Shown here in pieces: positions 36,001 to 48,000 of a DNA stretch of 64,000 nt (position 1 is the stretch's first letter; every line of letters starts with the position of its first letter). The position numbers were made by a program, and so were the translations under genes. The notes beneath the pieces are model-generated. The model had not been told where the DNA came from. It did no database searches and worked only from the letters and a program-made list of their open reading frames with translations. Origin of the DNA: Struthio camelus (taxonomy: Eukaryota > Chordata > Aves > Struthioniformes > Struthionidae); NCBI RefSeq assembly GCF_040807025.1, contig NC_090956.1, forward strand, positions 1,910,517 through 1,974,516, written 5' to 3'.

Positions 36001-39000
36001 AGTGGATGGGAGAGTCCTAGAGACACCAACAAATTCTTGGCATCTCTCAGTATGAAAAGAGAAGCCCCGGTCTCCCCAGTCACCTCCCTGGGGCTGGAAA
36101 GAGCAGGATTAACTTTCAGAGTGTAATTAGTTTCTGAACCAATGTGCTCAGGTTTTTGCAGGACTGAGCCAGCTGAACTTGCCTACAGTGCCCTTTTCCC
36201 ACAGAGTGTGCTTGCTGAATCAGATTATGTTTCCCTTTGCAGGTGGTGAGCAAGGAGCTGGTTTGCAGGTCATGCCTGACAAGGACCCTGAACAAGCTGG
36301 AGACCATGATGAACATCCTGCAAGGGGAGACTACCCAGGGCACTGTGACACCGACAGGCATCGCTGACAACATCCTCAACATCACAGGTCAGTTCTGTTT
36401 ATGCAGTAATGGGTGACATTTGACGGCGCGCTACTAAGAGCGCAGGGTCCCTGCTCAGGGTGCAGGGTAGAAGTAGGCTAAAGAAGCTGAGGGAGTTTTT
36501 GTAGGTTCTCGCCTGTCCCATTAGAGGTTTGGCTCAGGCCTCTTCAAGCTGTTGGGGAAATTGCATCTAAAATTTGGAGCATAGTGCCCCAGTACTTTAT
36601 CCTTACTGCAGTTTTCCCAGGGTTGTCCTGGCTTTGGCAGCTGTCTCTGTTGGCAATCAAATCTGATAGTTGTTAATAAACTCACCAATACTTCAGGGAA
36701 TTGCCATTTTAGTAAACAATGAATAACAGATATGGCTTCCAGATGTTTCCCCTCCTGATTGCAATCTGAGACTTCACTGGGGCACCCATGAACACCATGT
36801 GAGCATTGCCAGCTAGTTACTCTGGAAGGAAGAGAAGGCACCTTCTTTGCACTGCTTGTCACGCGTTTCTCAATGCTCTGCACTTCGTATTGCAAAAACT
36901 TAGTAACGTGTTTGACTTATCCATTCCTTCCCTGTTTCCCAATCTGCTGTTCTAGTTACCTCACAGGAGGAAAACAAAGCCTGTTGTGATTAAGTCTTCG
37001 CTACCAAACTTCATAGATTAGTGAAGGGACTGCAGGAAGAGTTGACAGCTCTATTTTTAGCTGAGGGCTACTGAACACTTCAAGTGTGGAAAGTCATGTG
37101 TGTACTATTGAGTTACACTGAGAAGGCAGTAACGAAGGACTTGTCTGGTTGTTTTGGGAAGGTGTCAGATGTTATCTAGACTATATGATTTACCAGTTTC
37201 TCTGTTTGCTCTTCTCTCCTGACAGGTGACTTAATTCACCTTGTCAACACGGTTTCACAAGAATCTAAGCCCCCGGAATTGCTTAGTGATACCCACAATT
37301 TGCTGCTAGCTCCCAAAGCGTACAACTTGTCTTCTAGCCTGATGCGCATCCTCATGAAGTCTCGAGTGCTGAATGAAGAGCCCCTTGAGCTGGTGGGAGG
37401 AGAAATTAAGGCCACAGGCAAGCGGTCTGATCCCTTTAATTTGCTTTGCTATGAAAACACACCAAACTGCCAGTTCTCCATTCCCCAGGCTTTCAACACC
37501 ACCCTTTCCAACCTGACTGATGTCATTCAAGTCATGTTCCAGGTGGACTCCAATCCTTTCCCATTTGGTTACATCAGCAACTACACTGTGTCCACAAAGG
37601 TAGCCTCCATGGAGTTTCAGACCCACAACGGAGTGCACATCCCCATTGGGAGCCTAGACTCAGAGAAAGCCATCACGGTGATGGTCTCAAACAACACAGA
37701 AGCTGATGATCTCTCTGCTGGCACTAAAGTCATTGAAGCAAGAACATCTGTGAACCTCGTTGTGACTATGGAGAGCAACAACAGAGAAGCAGGACTGCAC
37801 TTCCGGCTCACTTACAGAGTCTTGAATGGTAGCTCAGAGACAGCGCCAACTCTTGGTGCTCTTTGTTTTTTTTTTCCGTGGGAGAAGAGGAGTGGGTGCT
37901 GCAGCAAAGGAGGGTTGCGTTGAGAGCTAACTGATATGCAGAAGGAGATATCAGGCCTAGCCAACGAGCTCCACAGAGCACAGTCAAAGTTCTGATTGTC
38001 ACAGACGTTATTCAGTCCCCAGGATACTCTTTGCTTGTGCATTCTGACACTGGGAAGCCTTTTGCTTTGCCCAGCCCTTCAGTGAGCCACATTAGCACTG
38101 GAGGGAGTTTGTGCTGTCCCTCTCTGGGTCAGGTACAATGGTATCCAGAGTCTCTTGCTCACAGATGCTCTCAACTGCAGACTGAGAGGGTGCAGTCTGG
38201 TTAAGGATCTCTCCCAGCTTTCTGCATTCTGGATGCTCCTCCCTCAGCATCCAGAGGCACCAGGCCTGGCACCTGCTGGCAGCAGGCGTGTGATCAAGCT
38301 CTCCCTGATGCTTATAAAGCACTGTCTGTTCTTTCTCCCCCTCCCCGTGCAGATCACTACATTGCAAGTGAGCCTGAGCCATTCATCATGGCCTATCTCC
38401 ATCATGAACCCGAGCCAAACGAGCACAACTGCAGTGCTTCTAAGAAAATTGGCCTGGAGGCCCTGACTGGAAGTGACCACAAGCTCTACACCTTCTTCAC
38501 CTCCCCCACGTAAGTGAAGCCTCTCATGTAGTCCCTGCCACCCGCAGGTGGTCACATGGACGTGCATGAGGGATGCTCAGGGCCTTGCCATGGCTTATGC
38601 AAGCTGCTCTGCAGCGCAGGTGCTGTTGTAGCTATTCACTGTGTTCCTCCCTCCTTGGAGGAGACAGATCTGTGCAGGCACCTGCAAGCTGCCCTTTCTA
38701 CACCCTAACACCGGCACCTCTTCTATCCTGGCATTCCTTCTTTCCCAAACTGCCTTTGGTTCAGAAGCGGTTCATTGCTCTGTGGTTTGCCTTTCTGATC
38801 CAGATGAGGGAGGTTTCCCCGTTCTAAAGCACTAACTCACATCCCCTGTTAGTATCATGACTTCCCAGGGCCTCTCCTAATGAACAGTCTCCCCCTGCTG
38901 CCTTTCTCTGTGTTCACTTGCCCAACAGTTGCTGGAGACTGTGTGACTGTTGCCTGCCACCTCCCTAGCCAGGCTTTCATCTCCTGTGGCCGTGTGCTAG

Positions 39001-42000
39001 TGCCAGAGGCACTACCAATCCCAGAGTTGCCCATGTTTAGCAGGGCTGTGTCCCAAAGGTCTCACACTGACCTGTTGTAGATTCAGGGATTGCTTCATGC
39101 AGCTCATGCAAGCATTTCTTGAGTCGAGGCAATCACGCGTGTTAGGCCAGTTCCCGAACTACAATGCAACCTTCACAAAAGCACTTCTACCCTATAGAGC
39201 TCATCTTCCCCGTGCGTGACAGGACGAGAATATGAGTGCCCTCACAGGCTCCCATCCCTCCTGCTTGCCTGGTGCTTCCAGCATGTTAGGGCTCATTAAG
39301 CGCTGCTGCTGTGCTGTTGGGCTTTGGAGCAAGGCTGTCTTTTTTTAATCAGAGCAGTCATTCTAGTAACTTCAGTTGCTGCCTTTCCCAGGAGTGTGTG
39401 TATTCATGCCTCATGCTATTTATGAGCAATTCCTAGGCATTATCTGAGAATAAAGGTAGGCAGCTTGGGAGTAGGTGGGGCAAGAGTGGAACCACTGTTG
39501 TGTAAGTTGACACAGCTTCCATGGCTTTTGGTAACAGGATGCTCAAAAGAGGGATTAGTCGTCCTAATGAACAAATCTTCTCTCAGCCAAGAATCATAGA
39601 GTTGCTATGGAAGTGTCATCTGGGTCAGTGGGACACGGTGAAGACTGGGTGGGAGAGCTGTGCACGGCACTTGCAGAAGAGAAAAGGGTATGCAACATAG
39701 TGCTTTTGCTCTGTTTCTGACCTGTGCCCGTGGCTTCCAGGTGCTGGAATAATACAAATATTAAAGAATAGCTGAAGAGGTTTGTAGAGTGCCACAGTTT
39801 CTGCACAGCCAAAGGGCTCTGTAAATCACACCCCATTCACTGGACTTTTCCTCCCTATCATGTGTGTGCTTATCTGTCCCTGCAGCAGCGCGCTTTCCAT
39901 GGGCACTCAGCGGTCAGAATGGGGTTTGTGTCCCTTCAGCAGGCAGGCTAATAACGTCTCTTTGCTTTCTCTCCCTTCTACAGTACTGATGACACCATCC
40001 AGAAGTACTACTTCAACATTACAAACCATTTCAGCTGGTCCCCAGTGGAGGTGACTCTAGGGTTGTACACCTCCCTGTGCCAGTACTTCAGTGAGCAGGA
40101 GAAACGGTGGAAGACAGAAGGCATCATCCCTCTGGAAGAGACCAGACCAGACCAGGCTGTGTGCTTAACCCAGCATCTCACCGCCTTCGGGGCCAGTCTG
40201 TTTGTCCCCCCAAACTCTGTCCAGTTCATCCTCCCTGTGAGTAAAACAAAGCAGAGGCAGTGCAGCACTGGCAAGCTCTGAGCAGATCCTTGTCACCTGG
40301 AAGAAATCTTGGGCTCCCATCAGCATTCATGTTCAAGATGGGTCATGGCTGATCTGTGCCTAGCTGAGAAACCAGCACAAACACCTAAGTGTCTTTAGGA
40401 GCTGCAGATGGGCAAAGCTCAGAAGGGCTATGTCCTTTGATTATGAAACTTGCTTGCTGATGCTAAAAACAAACCTTTGCAGACGGCTTTATTCTGTATT
40501 CTGAACACCTTGCGGTGCATTCAGCTCTTTCCTGAGATGCCAAAAGCTCCTCCCAGCTGTCACCCAGTGCTGTTTTTTTCCAGAGAGCTTGCACCTGCCA
40601 GCTGCTCTCTGGCTCCCAGGGACGTTCAAGCTCTTTCAAGCTCTGTCAGTGACGTAAGTGGAAGGAGAGAACTGTCTGCATCTGCTGCAGCAAACTTTAG
40701 TTGGCTGCTGCAGCTCGCTCAGCATGAGCATGAGCTATGAGCAAGTGAAGCCTGACCATGCAGTCTGTGTGGGGAGAGGTCGGTCTCTATCTGTACGTGG
40801 TATAATGTGCATGCCTGATGATTATAGCAAGCAAAGGGGTGGCACAACTCCTGGGGAACGATAGGAGTCCTCTTGGAGAAGGAGAGTGCTTTTCAGCATG
40901 CTTCTTTTCTTTTAGGCTCCAGGCCCAGGTCTCAACTACATCGTTTTGCTGACATGTGCTGTCTGCTTTGTGACCTACTCAGTGGCTGCACTGATTGTGC
41001 ACAAGCTGGACATGATTGACATTAACCGAGTGGGGGTGATTCCCTTCTGCGGGAAGAACGGACTGTACAAATATGAGATCCTGGTGAAAACCGGCTGGGG
41101 CAGAGGATCAGGTTAGTCCATAGACTGCTCCCGTGCTTGGTTGCCTAGAGTGACATCAGTATAGTTTCTCTGACTTGAGATCAGCACGTCATGCACCAAA
41201 CATTCCCCCACCGGGCCTAGTGTGTTTGGAGGAGCAGTGAGCAGACAATCAGTTCAGGGCTTCCTCAGCTTTCAAGCAACTGTTCAGCAAGGTGGCAAAG
41301 TAACTCATGTGATGATGGGGCAGGCCAAGAGTCTTGGAGAAAAGCACCCTGACTTGGGCCTTTGGTTGCAGGAACAGCCAAGAAGCAGGAGCTGTTCCTC
41401 AGTTCTGATCCTCTCCTGCAGAAGCGTTCAGGCCTTGTGGGCCTTCTTCATGGATCTTTTTGCTGTCCCCCAGCATCCATCTTTTTTTTTCTCCCATCTA
41501 AATCTTTCCCAACAGCATGGAGGCAGAAAGCTGGGGCTGGGATTGTAGCCAGAGCTGCTAGAAACATAATTTCTGGGCTTGGAAATCTGAGCAGCTGGGA
41601 TATGGGAGCTCTGAGTGAAAATGGAGGTGGAGTGCTACCATGTCACTGCCAGAGACATGTTGCCATTGATCTCAGTGTAACCACTAGTTTCACTGGGAGC
41701 AGCTTTGCCCTGAAACCATCCCCAGGACTATCCAGGTGGACCAGGTGGACTGAGAAGCATCTGGCAACTGGTACCAGAAAGAAGTCAAAGAAAACAAGTC
41801 TTTCAGCTGCTTGATGGAAAGAACATCCAGAACAAACATCTCCTCCCATTAGGGTGTTAGCAAGGCAAAGAGCATTAGATTCAGTCCCCTCCAAAGAGGA
41901 AAACCATGAGTATGACAAGGTCTATGCACCAGGCCAACCTGAACAGTTGCCTTCCAGGCAACACTCTCCCTGGGTGTGGGGTGGCTACTGAGAAGCACAT

Positions 42001-45000
42001 TCCTTCCTCCCAGGGCTCCAGGTGGCCTCTTCAAAGGGCCATTGCATCTGGTACCAGGTCTGGGGTAGGAAGGCAGGGCTGCTGGGTAACAGCTTCTCCT
42101 TGGATGGTCTCCCCTAACTGAGCCCTCGTAACTCTGCCAGGTACCACGGCCCACGTGGGGATTGCTCTGTATGGGGTGGACAATAAGAGTGGTCACAGAC
42201 ATCTGGATGGAGAAAACGCCTTCCACCGCAACAGCCTTGATGTGTTTCAGATTGCAACAGAGCGGAGTCTGGGGAGCATCTGGCGTATCCGTATTTGGCA
42301 TGACAATAAAGGTGAGGCATGAGCGGGCATGTGGGGCTGAGGCAGCCATCACTTGTCCCAGCTTGGAACCGGCCTCTGGTCCGTCTGGTACCTGGGCCAG
42401 GAACAACACTGCTTAACACCCTGGGCTAAACCTGGCGGGAGACCTTGGTGAACCACTGGCTCGGTGGAAGATTGCTGGGGGAAGACATGGAGTCTCTTAT
42501 CACAGGGAAGTCTGAAGACCAGGTCAGCTGTAAGCCGTTACATGCACAGTCCAATGTGCTTTGTGCTGTGGCAGCATCTGTAAATGTCTGCACAGCATAA
42601 GAGGTGACTCAGCTGTGCCAAGCCCTTCTCTTGGGTAATGTGCAATCCTCGCTGATAGTGTTACAGAGAGACTGCTGTTGTCCCCTTTGAGGATTCTCCT
42701 TGTGTTGCCTTTTTGGCTTTGCAGGCTTACGGAAGGAATGTCTGCCATGAAATACATGTCCTTGTTCCTTGGTTTTCAGGACTCAGCCCATCTTGGTACC
42801 TGCAGCACATCATTGTCCGGGACCTCCAGAGCAGCAAAAGCTACTTCTTCCTGGTGAATGACTGGCTGTCAGTGGAGAGCGAAGAGAATGATGGCATGGT
42901 GGAGAAGGAGGTTTATGCTGCCAGTGAGTGCTCAGCCCCTGGGGTGTGGGGTTGGGACAACTGTGCGGCATGAGAGCTCTCATTGTGCTGGGGAAGGGCC
43001 CGTGGTGAGTGACTCTGCAGGGACACCATGGACCCTCCACACTGACAGTACCTCACTGTATTGATATCTAGGGCTGCCAGACCCTTCACTGGGTCGTTTG
43101 TGCTGGAGTACAAGACAGGGCGGGGATCCAGCTGTGCAGGAGGCACCATATAAATGCAGAGCGGACATCCCCTTGAAAATCAGCCTGGAAGCGAGAGGCC
43201 GTGCCAGGCCCAGCTAGGTCCCCTCTGTTGTGTGCAGCTGGCCCTGAGAGTCTCTCTTTTTGTGCTCAGGTGAGACGGAGCTGAGGAGCTTCTCCCGCAT
43301 CTTCATAGCAGAGCTACAGCGAGGTTTTTTTGAGAAGCATGTCTGGCTCTCCATGTGGGACCGCCCGCCTCGCAGCCGCTTCACCCGTGTCCAAAGAGCC
43401 ACCTGCTGCTCTCTCCTCATCTTCCTCTTCCTCTGTGCCAATGCTGTATGGTACGGTGTGGTGGGGAACGTACACCTCAGGTGCGCTGCATTCCTTTCTG
43501 CTTTGACTAGTCCCTTACCTCCTTGGGGACCCTCCTCTGCTTCATTACGTAGGGCAGGATAGACCTTATGTCTGCTTAGAATCGATGCCTTGCTTGTGGC
43601 CTTGAGTCTGCCCTATCTGTTCCAAAGAATCTTGGATCAGGGTATGGATCATGGAGGACCACAGACAGCCTGATGGGCTTTCCCCCTTGCCTGGTTTTGC
43701 TGTGTTATCTGTTGGCACAGCTCACACCCCTTTCTTGCTTTCTAGCCTGCCGTAGGAGAGCGTTTCAGATCTTGTCTCTGCCTTGCTATGTGTGATGACA
43801 GCCACCTTAGGGCTCACCGTGGCAAAGGTGTTTTCAAATACTCCCACCTGGATTTGTTCTGAGGTTTGGGCTTTGTGTGCTCTTTGCACACGTGAAACGC
43901 CCATTTGTGCTCTCTTGTCTGCTTGCTTGGCTGGTAACCCTGAGTGCTCCTGCTCACGTTGGTCTCTTTTCTCTCTTGATTCTCTCCAGCAATGGGGCTG
44001 TTTCCAACCTGATCCCCGTTAATGTCGACACAGTGGCTGTTGGTCTGGTGTCCAGCGTGGTGGTCTATCCTCTCTACCTGGTCATTTTATTTCTCTTCCG
44101 GATGGCTCGTGGCAAGGTAATCAGGAGAAGTAGTTGCACACTGCCCAAGCAGGTGTGATGCCAGGGCTAGATTCTGCCCTTTGTGGTGCATCAGCTTCCT
44201 AGCTGGTCTCTACCCCTTCCTAATCGCTGCTCTGCACTGCCTTGCACCATGGCTAGAGCCTTGTGCTTAGCAAGACTCCGCCTCCTCGTTGGGTTGGGAG
44301 CAGCCCCTGACTTTAGAGGGACAGATCACCCCCTTAGACATATGCTGTGTGATACTGGATTTTGGCAATGCCCAGACAGATCTCAAAAGGGCAGATTTTA
44401 AAAGCAGTTTAGGCACTTACTACCTCTTGATTTCAGTATGCAATAGGTATCCAAATGCCATTTAAAGGTATGACCCTTTGCTGTGTTGGCAGGAACTAGA
44501 GAGATGCTCAGTGGAGCATTTCTAATGAAGTATCTGCCCTAGGTACAAATTCAGCTGTCTGAGCAGAGCTGTGGTTATGCAGCTGTGAAAGGATTAGCTG
44601 GGGATATAATGACTAATTAGACACAATTGGCAACCCTGTTATGTACCACAGCCAGCTGCTCAGTGACTGATGAGCCACAAATGTGTCTGATATTTCTTGT
44701 TCCTGTAAGTAGTCCCTGCTTTGCAGGAGGTTACAAACTCATGCAGCTTCATGGGATCCTGTGCCCAGAACAACCTGGGCTGTGGTAATGTAACACGATG
44801 CCCAAAGTGTCTGGGAGGCAGTGAAGGACCTGCATGTGCCTTTTCTCAGCTGGGCTGTGCAGGCTGGGATCCCTTAGCCCTGCATCTAGAAGCATGGAGA
44901 TCCCCAGCACAGCGGAGCAGTGAGTTGAGTGTGGGAGAATGAGCTGAGCAGCAGGCTCTGAGCCACAGCAACATTGTCGCCTCTGCTGGTCCTTCTCTGT

Positions 45001-48000
45001 TCAAGCCTTTCTGTTTCCTGCAGGTCTCTATCAGCCACACCCTGACTCACTCAGACCAGCAGTCCTTGGAGATTGACAACTACCTGGACTCCTCAATCTT
45101 GGAGAGCTCTTTCCTCACCTTCCCAGGGCTCCGTGCAGAGGTAACCTGGTTCACACCTGAAAGCTGGACAGGCTGCATGGATCTGTGTGCTCTGTGCAGC
45201 CCTCCTGTTCCCTGCATGGGCATAGTGTCCATCTGTGGCTGTCAATATAAGCACTGATGCAAATTTGCCACTGGCAAATGCTGGTGACTGGGGAGTGCCG
45301 CAGCCCTTCATCTCTTGCTGCATCTCCCTCCAGACCATCCCCAGGGACTGAGCATGAGCTGGTGTCCAGCTGCTGCTCTTTATCTGAGAGCATGGATCTC
45401 CCCAGTGTGCCTGGCATTATCTCCTGGAGGACAGGAGGCACCGGGTGCTGTTTTAACTGGGCATCAGCCAGTGTCACGTACCTGAAATACCTCCCACTTC
45501 CTCCACAGGCCTTCTCTGAGCAAACCAAAACAGATCTGTTCTTGGAGGACTCCAAAAGGTAAGTAGGTTTTGGAGGACAGAGCAAGCAGGAATTCAGTGT
45601 TTTTTCTGCTTTCAGCCTCCCACGCATCATTTTTCCCTTTCCAGTGCCATCGACCAGCAAATGTGAAACACTGTTTCACAGCTTATGTTGTGTTTTGGGC
45701 GGGAGACTGGAGGGCCATCAAAGGCCAATTGCCTGCAGGTGTGGAGTGCTGCTTGCCTGTATTTTATTAGAGCTGATAACCATTTGTTGCCAGAGAGCTG
45801 AGGAAGCTTAGCCCTCACCAGCTCTGTTCCCATGCAGGCTATATCTGAATAGGAACCCAGAGTTCTCTGCAGATCACAATAAAGTGGTGTGCTGGTGGAT
45901 TGGGGGTTGTGCTCCCATAGCTCTCTCCCTTCTGGGGGACTGTGCACCTACACAGTTGCTTTTCTCATGCTTCCTGTTCCCCACGTGTGCCTGGCTGTAC
46001 GCTACTCCTCTGTCTTCCCGCAGCCTCGTGCGGTGGCCCTCCAGCGAGGCCCTGCTCAGCTGGCCAGACCTTCTCAGCGACCCCTCCATCATGGGCAACA
46101 CTATCCAGAAGCTGAAGAGAGGCCGGGCCAGCCGCCACCTTGGGCTTGAGGCTCCGCTGGCAACTGAGGAGGACGGCTTGTCCCTTGGTATTCACCAAGG
46201 GCAGCCTAGATATTTCTCTGCCTCAGGTGGGTGTGTGAGCAGTGTTGCTCGGTGCTAGGGTGTGAACGCCCCAGGGAGGTGCAGGAGGAACAGTCTGGTC
46301 CCCAGGAGTGCTGGTTCAGCTCTGGAGAAGGCAGAATAGCAGAGCCTGTTGCCATTACTGCTGGCCCCTATTGGAGGGGCAGGGGAGGAGAGTCAGATTT
46401 TCTTAATGAGGAGTCCAGTCTGGGAGGAAGAAATCCTGACGGATGTGGATTAATCTGAAGTGAGCGGTCACTACCCTGCCAGCAGACTGGGAGTGAAGAG
46501 AGACATGTTGCAGGGGATCTGAATGTTGCAAGCAACCAACACTTGTTCACTGGTTGCAAGGCCGTAGAGTGTCTCTGGACCTATGTAAATGGCTGGAGAA
46601 GGAGAAGAGCCTGGCCTCCTACACCAGCAGTTTCATGCCAAGCTCTGCAGCTAAATGAGAGAAGACAGGAGCCAGAAGACAGGGAGGGAGGAAGGGTGGA
46701 CTCCTCCTAGGGAGAAGGATCCCACAGCTATTAGCAACTGACCACAGGCAGAACTGTCCCGGGGTACAGTGCTGTGTGCTGTGCTCCCATCACTAATGTT
46801 CTTGCTCTCCTGTTTCCCCAGATGAGGATCTGATACGGCAGATCCTAGCAGATGGAGCTAGTGGCATCTCCCACTCCCAGGACGTAGGGCCGTACATGAG
46901 GGCTGAAACAGATCTGATCTCAGGCCTGTAAGTATTTGGGGAGCAGAGTCCCCCAGACAAGGCAGGCTGAGCCAATGTCTCGTGTTTCTTGCCCTCCATC
47001 TGGCTTTGCTGTGCCCAGCCGTGAGCTGAACTGGGCTTTGTGACTTTGCAGATACCTAGGACAGCCTTGTTACGCGGGCGCTATGTTCTTGCTGGCCCTG
47101 ATTCCTGCAGCCCCAAGTGCCAGAGCTCCAGGAGGGTACTTTCTGCCCTTCCAGGATCTACCTGGAATATCCCCCTTGCTGAAGAAATGCCTCTGGAGCT
47201 TTGTGGACTGCTGACAAAGTACTAGTATGTTGGTTCAAGTCACAACATTCACAGGAGGGAGAAGGAGATTTGAACCTCTGCTTTATCACTGTGCCCTGAG
47301 CCACCCTGCTTTGGGACTCAAATCCCTGCCCAGCCAGGCTGGCAGCTGATTGTTGGATAGCCATTGCAGCGCAGCAGGGTTAGGGAGGGAAAGGAATTCC
47401 AGTTTCCCATGAGACACAGAACAGTGTCCAGTCACCCCAACAGCCTGAGCTCCCTGCATTAGAAGAAGAAAGCCCTTCTAACTGTCTACAGGGCTGCTAT
47501 ACTGGTGTTAGTGCTGGAGTTAGTTCTGCCTTGGAGCTAGCCTGCCACAGGCCTGCTCACTGCAAAGGCAGCACCGGCACAGCTCGCCAATAGCATTACT
47601 TTGCCTTGGCAGGTCCAGTGTGTTCGGGGAGAAGGTTGAGAGCGTCATGATGCAGAAGCTGAATGACAAAGGCCAGAATGTGGCAGCCCCTCCTAGGGAA
47701 GTGAGCAGATCAGCCAAGTCGACGTGGACAGGTACCAGGGCTGCAGGGCTGTGTCCAGCATTGGGGCCTGGTGCAGGGAGGCTGAGGATGTGCAGAAGAG
47801 GGGCTTTCACACCCAACAGCAGTTGGGAGGAAGATAAATAGACAAGGAAACTTAGGAGAGGCTGCTCTCTTCCTTGGGATATGTTTGCTCTTTCCTGCCG
47901 GTTTGGGGCAACTTTTCTCTAAGCCCTGGGTCCCAGTAAATCCTAGGCCACTGTTTGTTCTGTGGTGTCCCCTACTGTACACCCTAGGGAAACTCCACGC

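Larger units (their letters stand above)
29575..37225 (+). other. Introns 18 (29575-31105), 19 (31323-32677), 20 (32829-33671), 21 (33825-36242), 22 (36388-37225)
   Basis: Non-coding apart from exons 19-22. Intron 21 (2.4 kb) holds a CA-rich run (33938-33968), a CR1-like relic, the 102-bp tandem duplication and a palindromic MITE-like relic. No long polypyrimidine tract is present in introns 21 or 22. Confidence 0.8.

Noticed and set aside
41660..41715. Possible second copy of the palindromic sauropsid repeat
   Set aside because: Only one arm (tttcactgggagcagctttg) is suggestive; the other end is missing.
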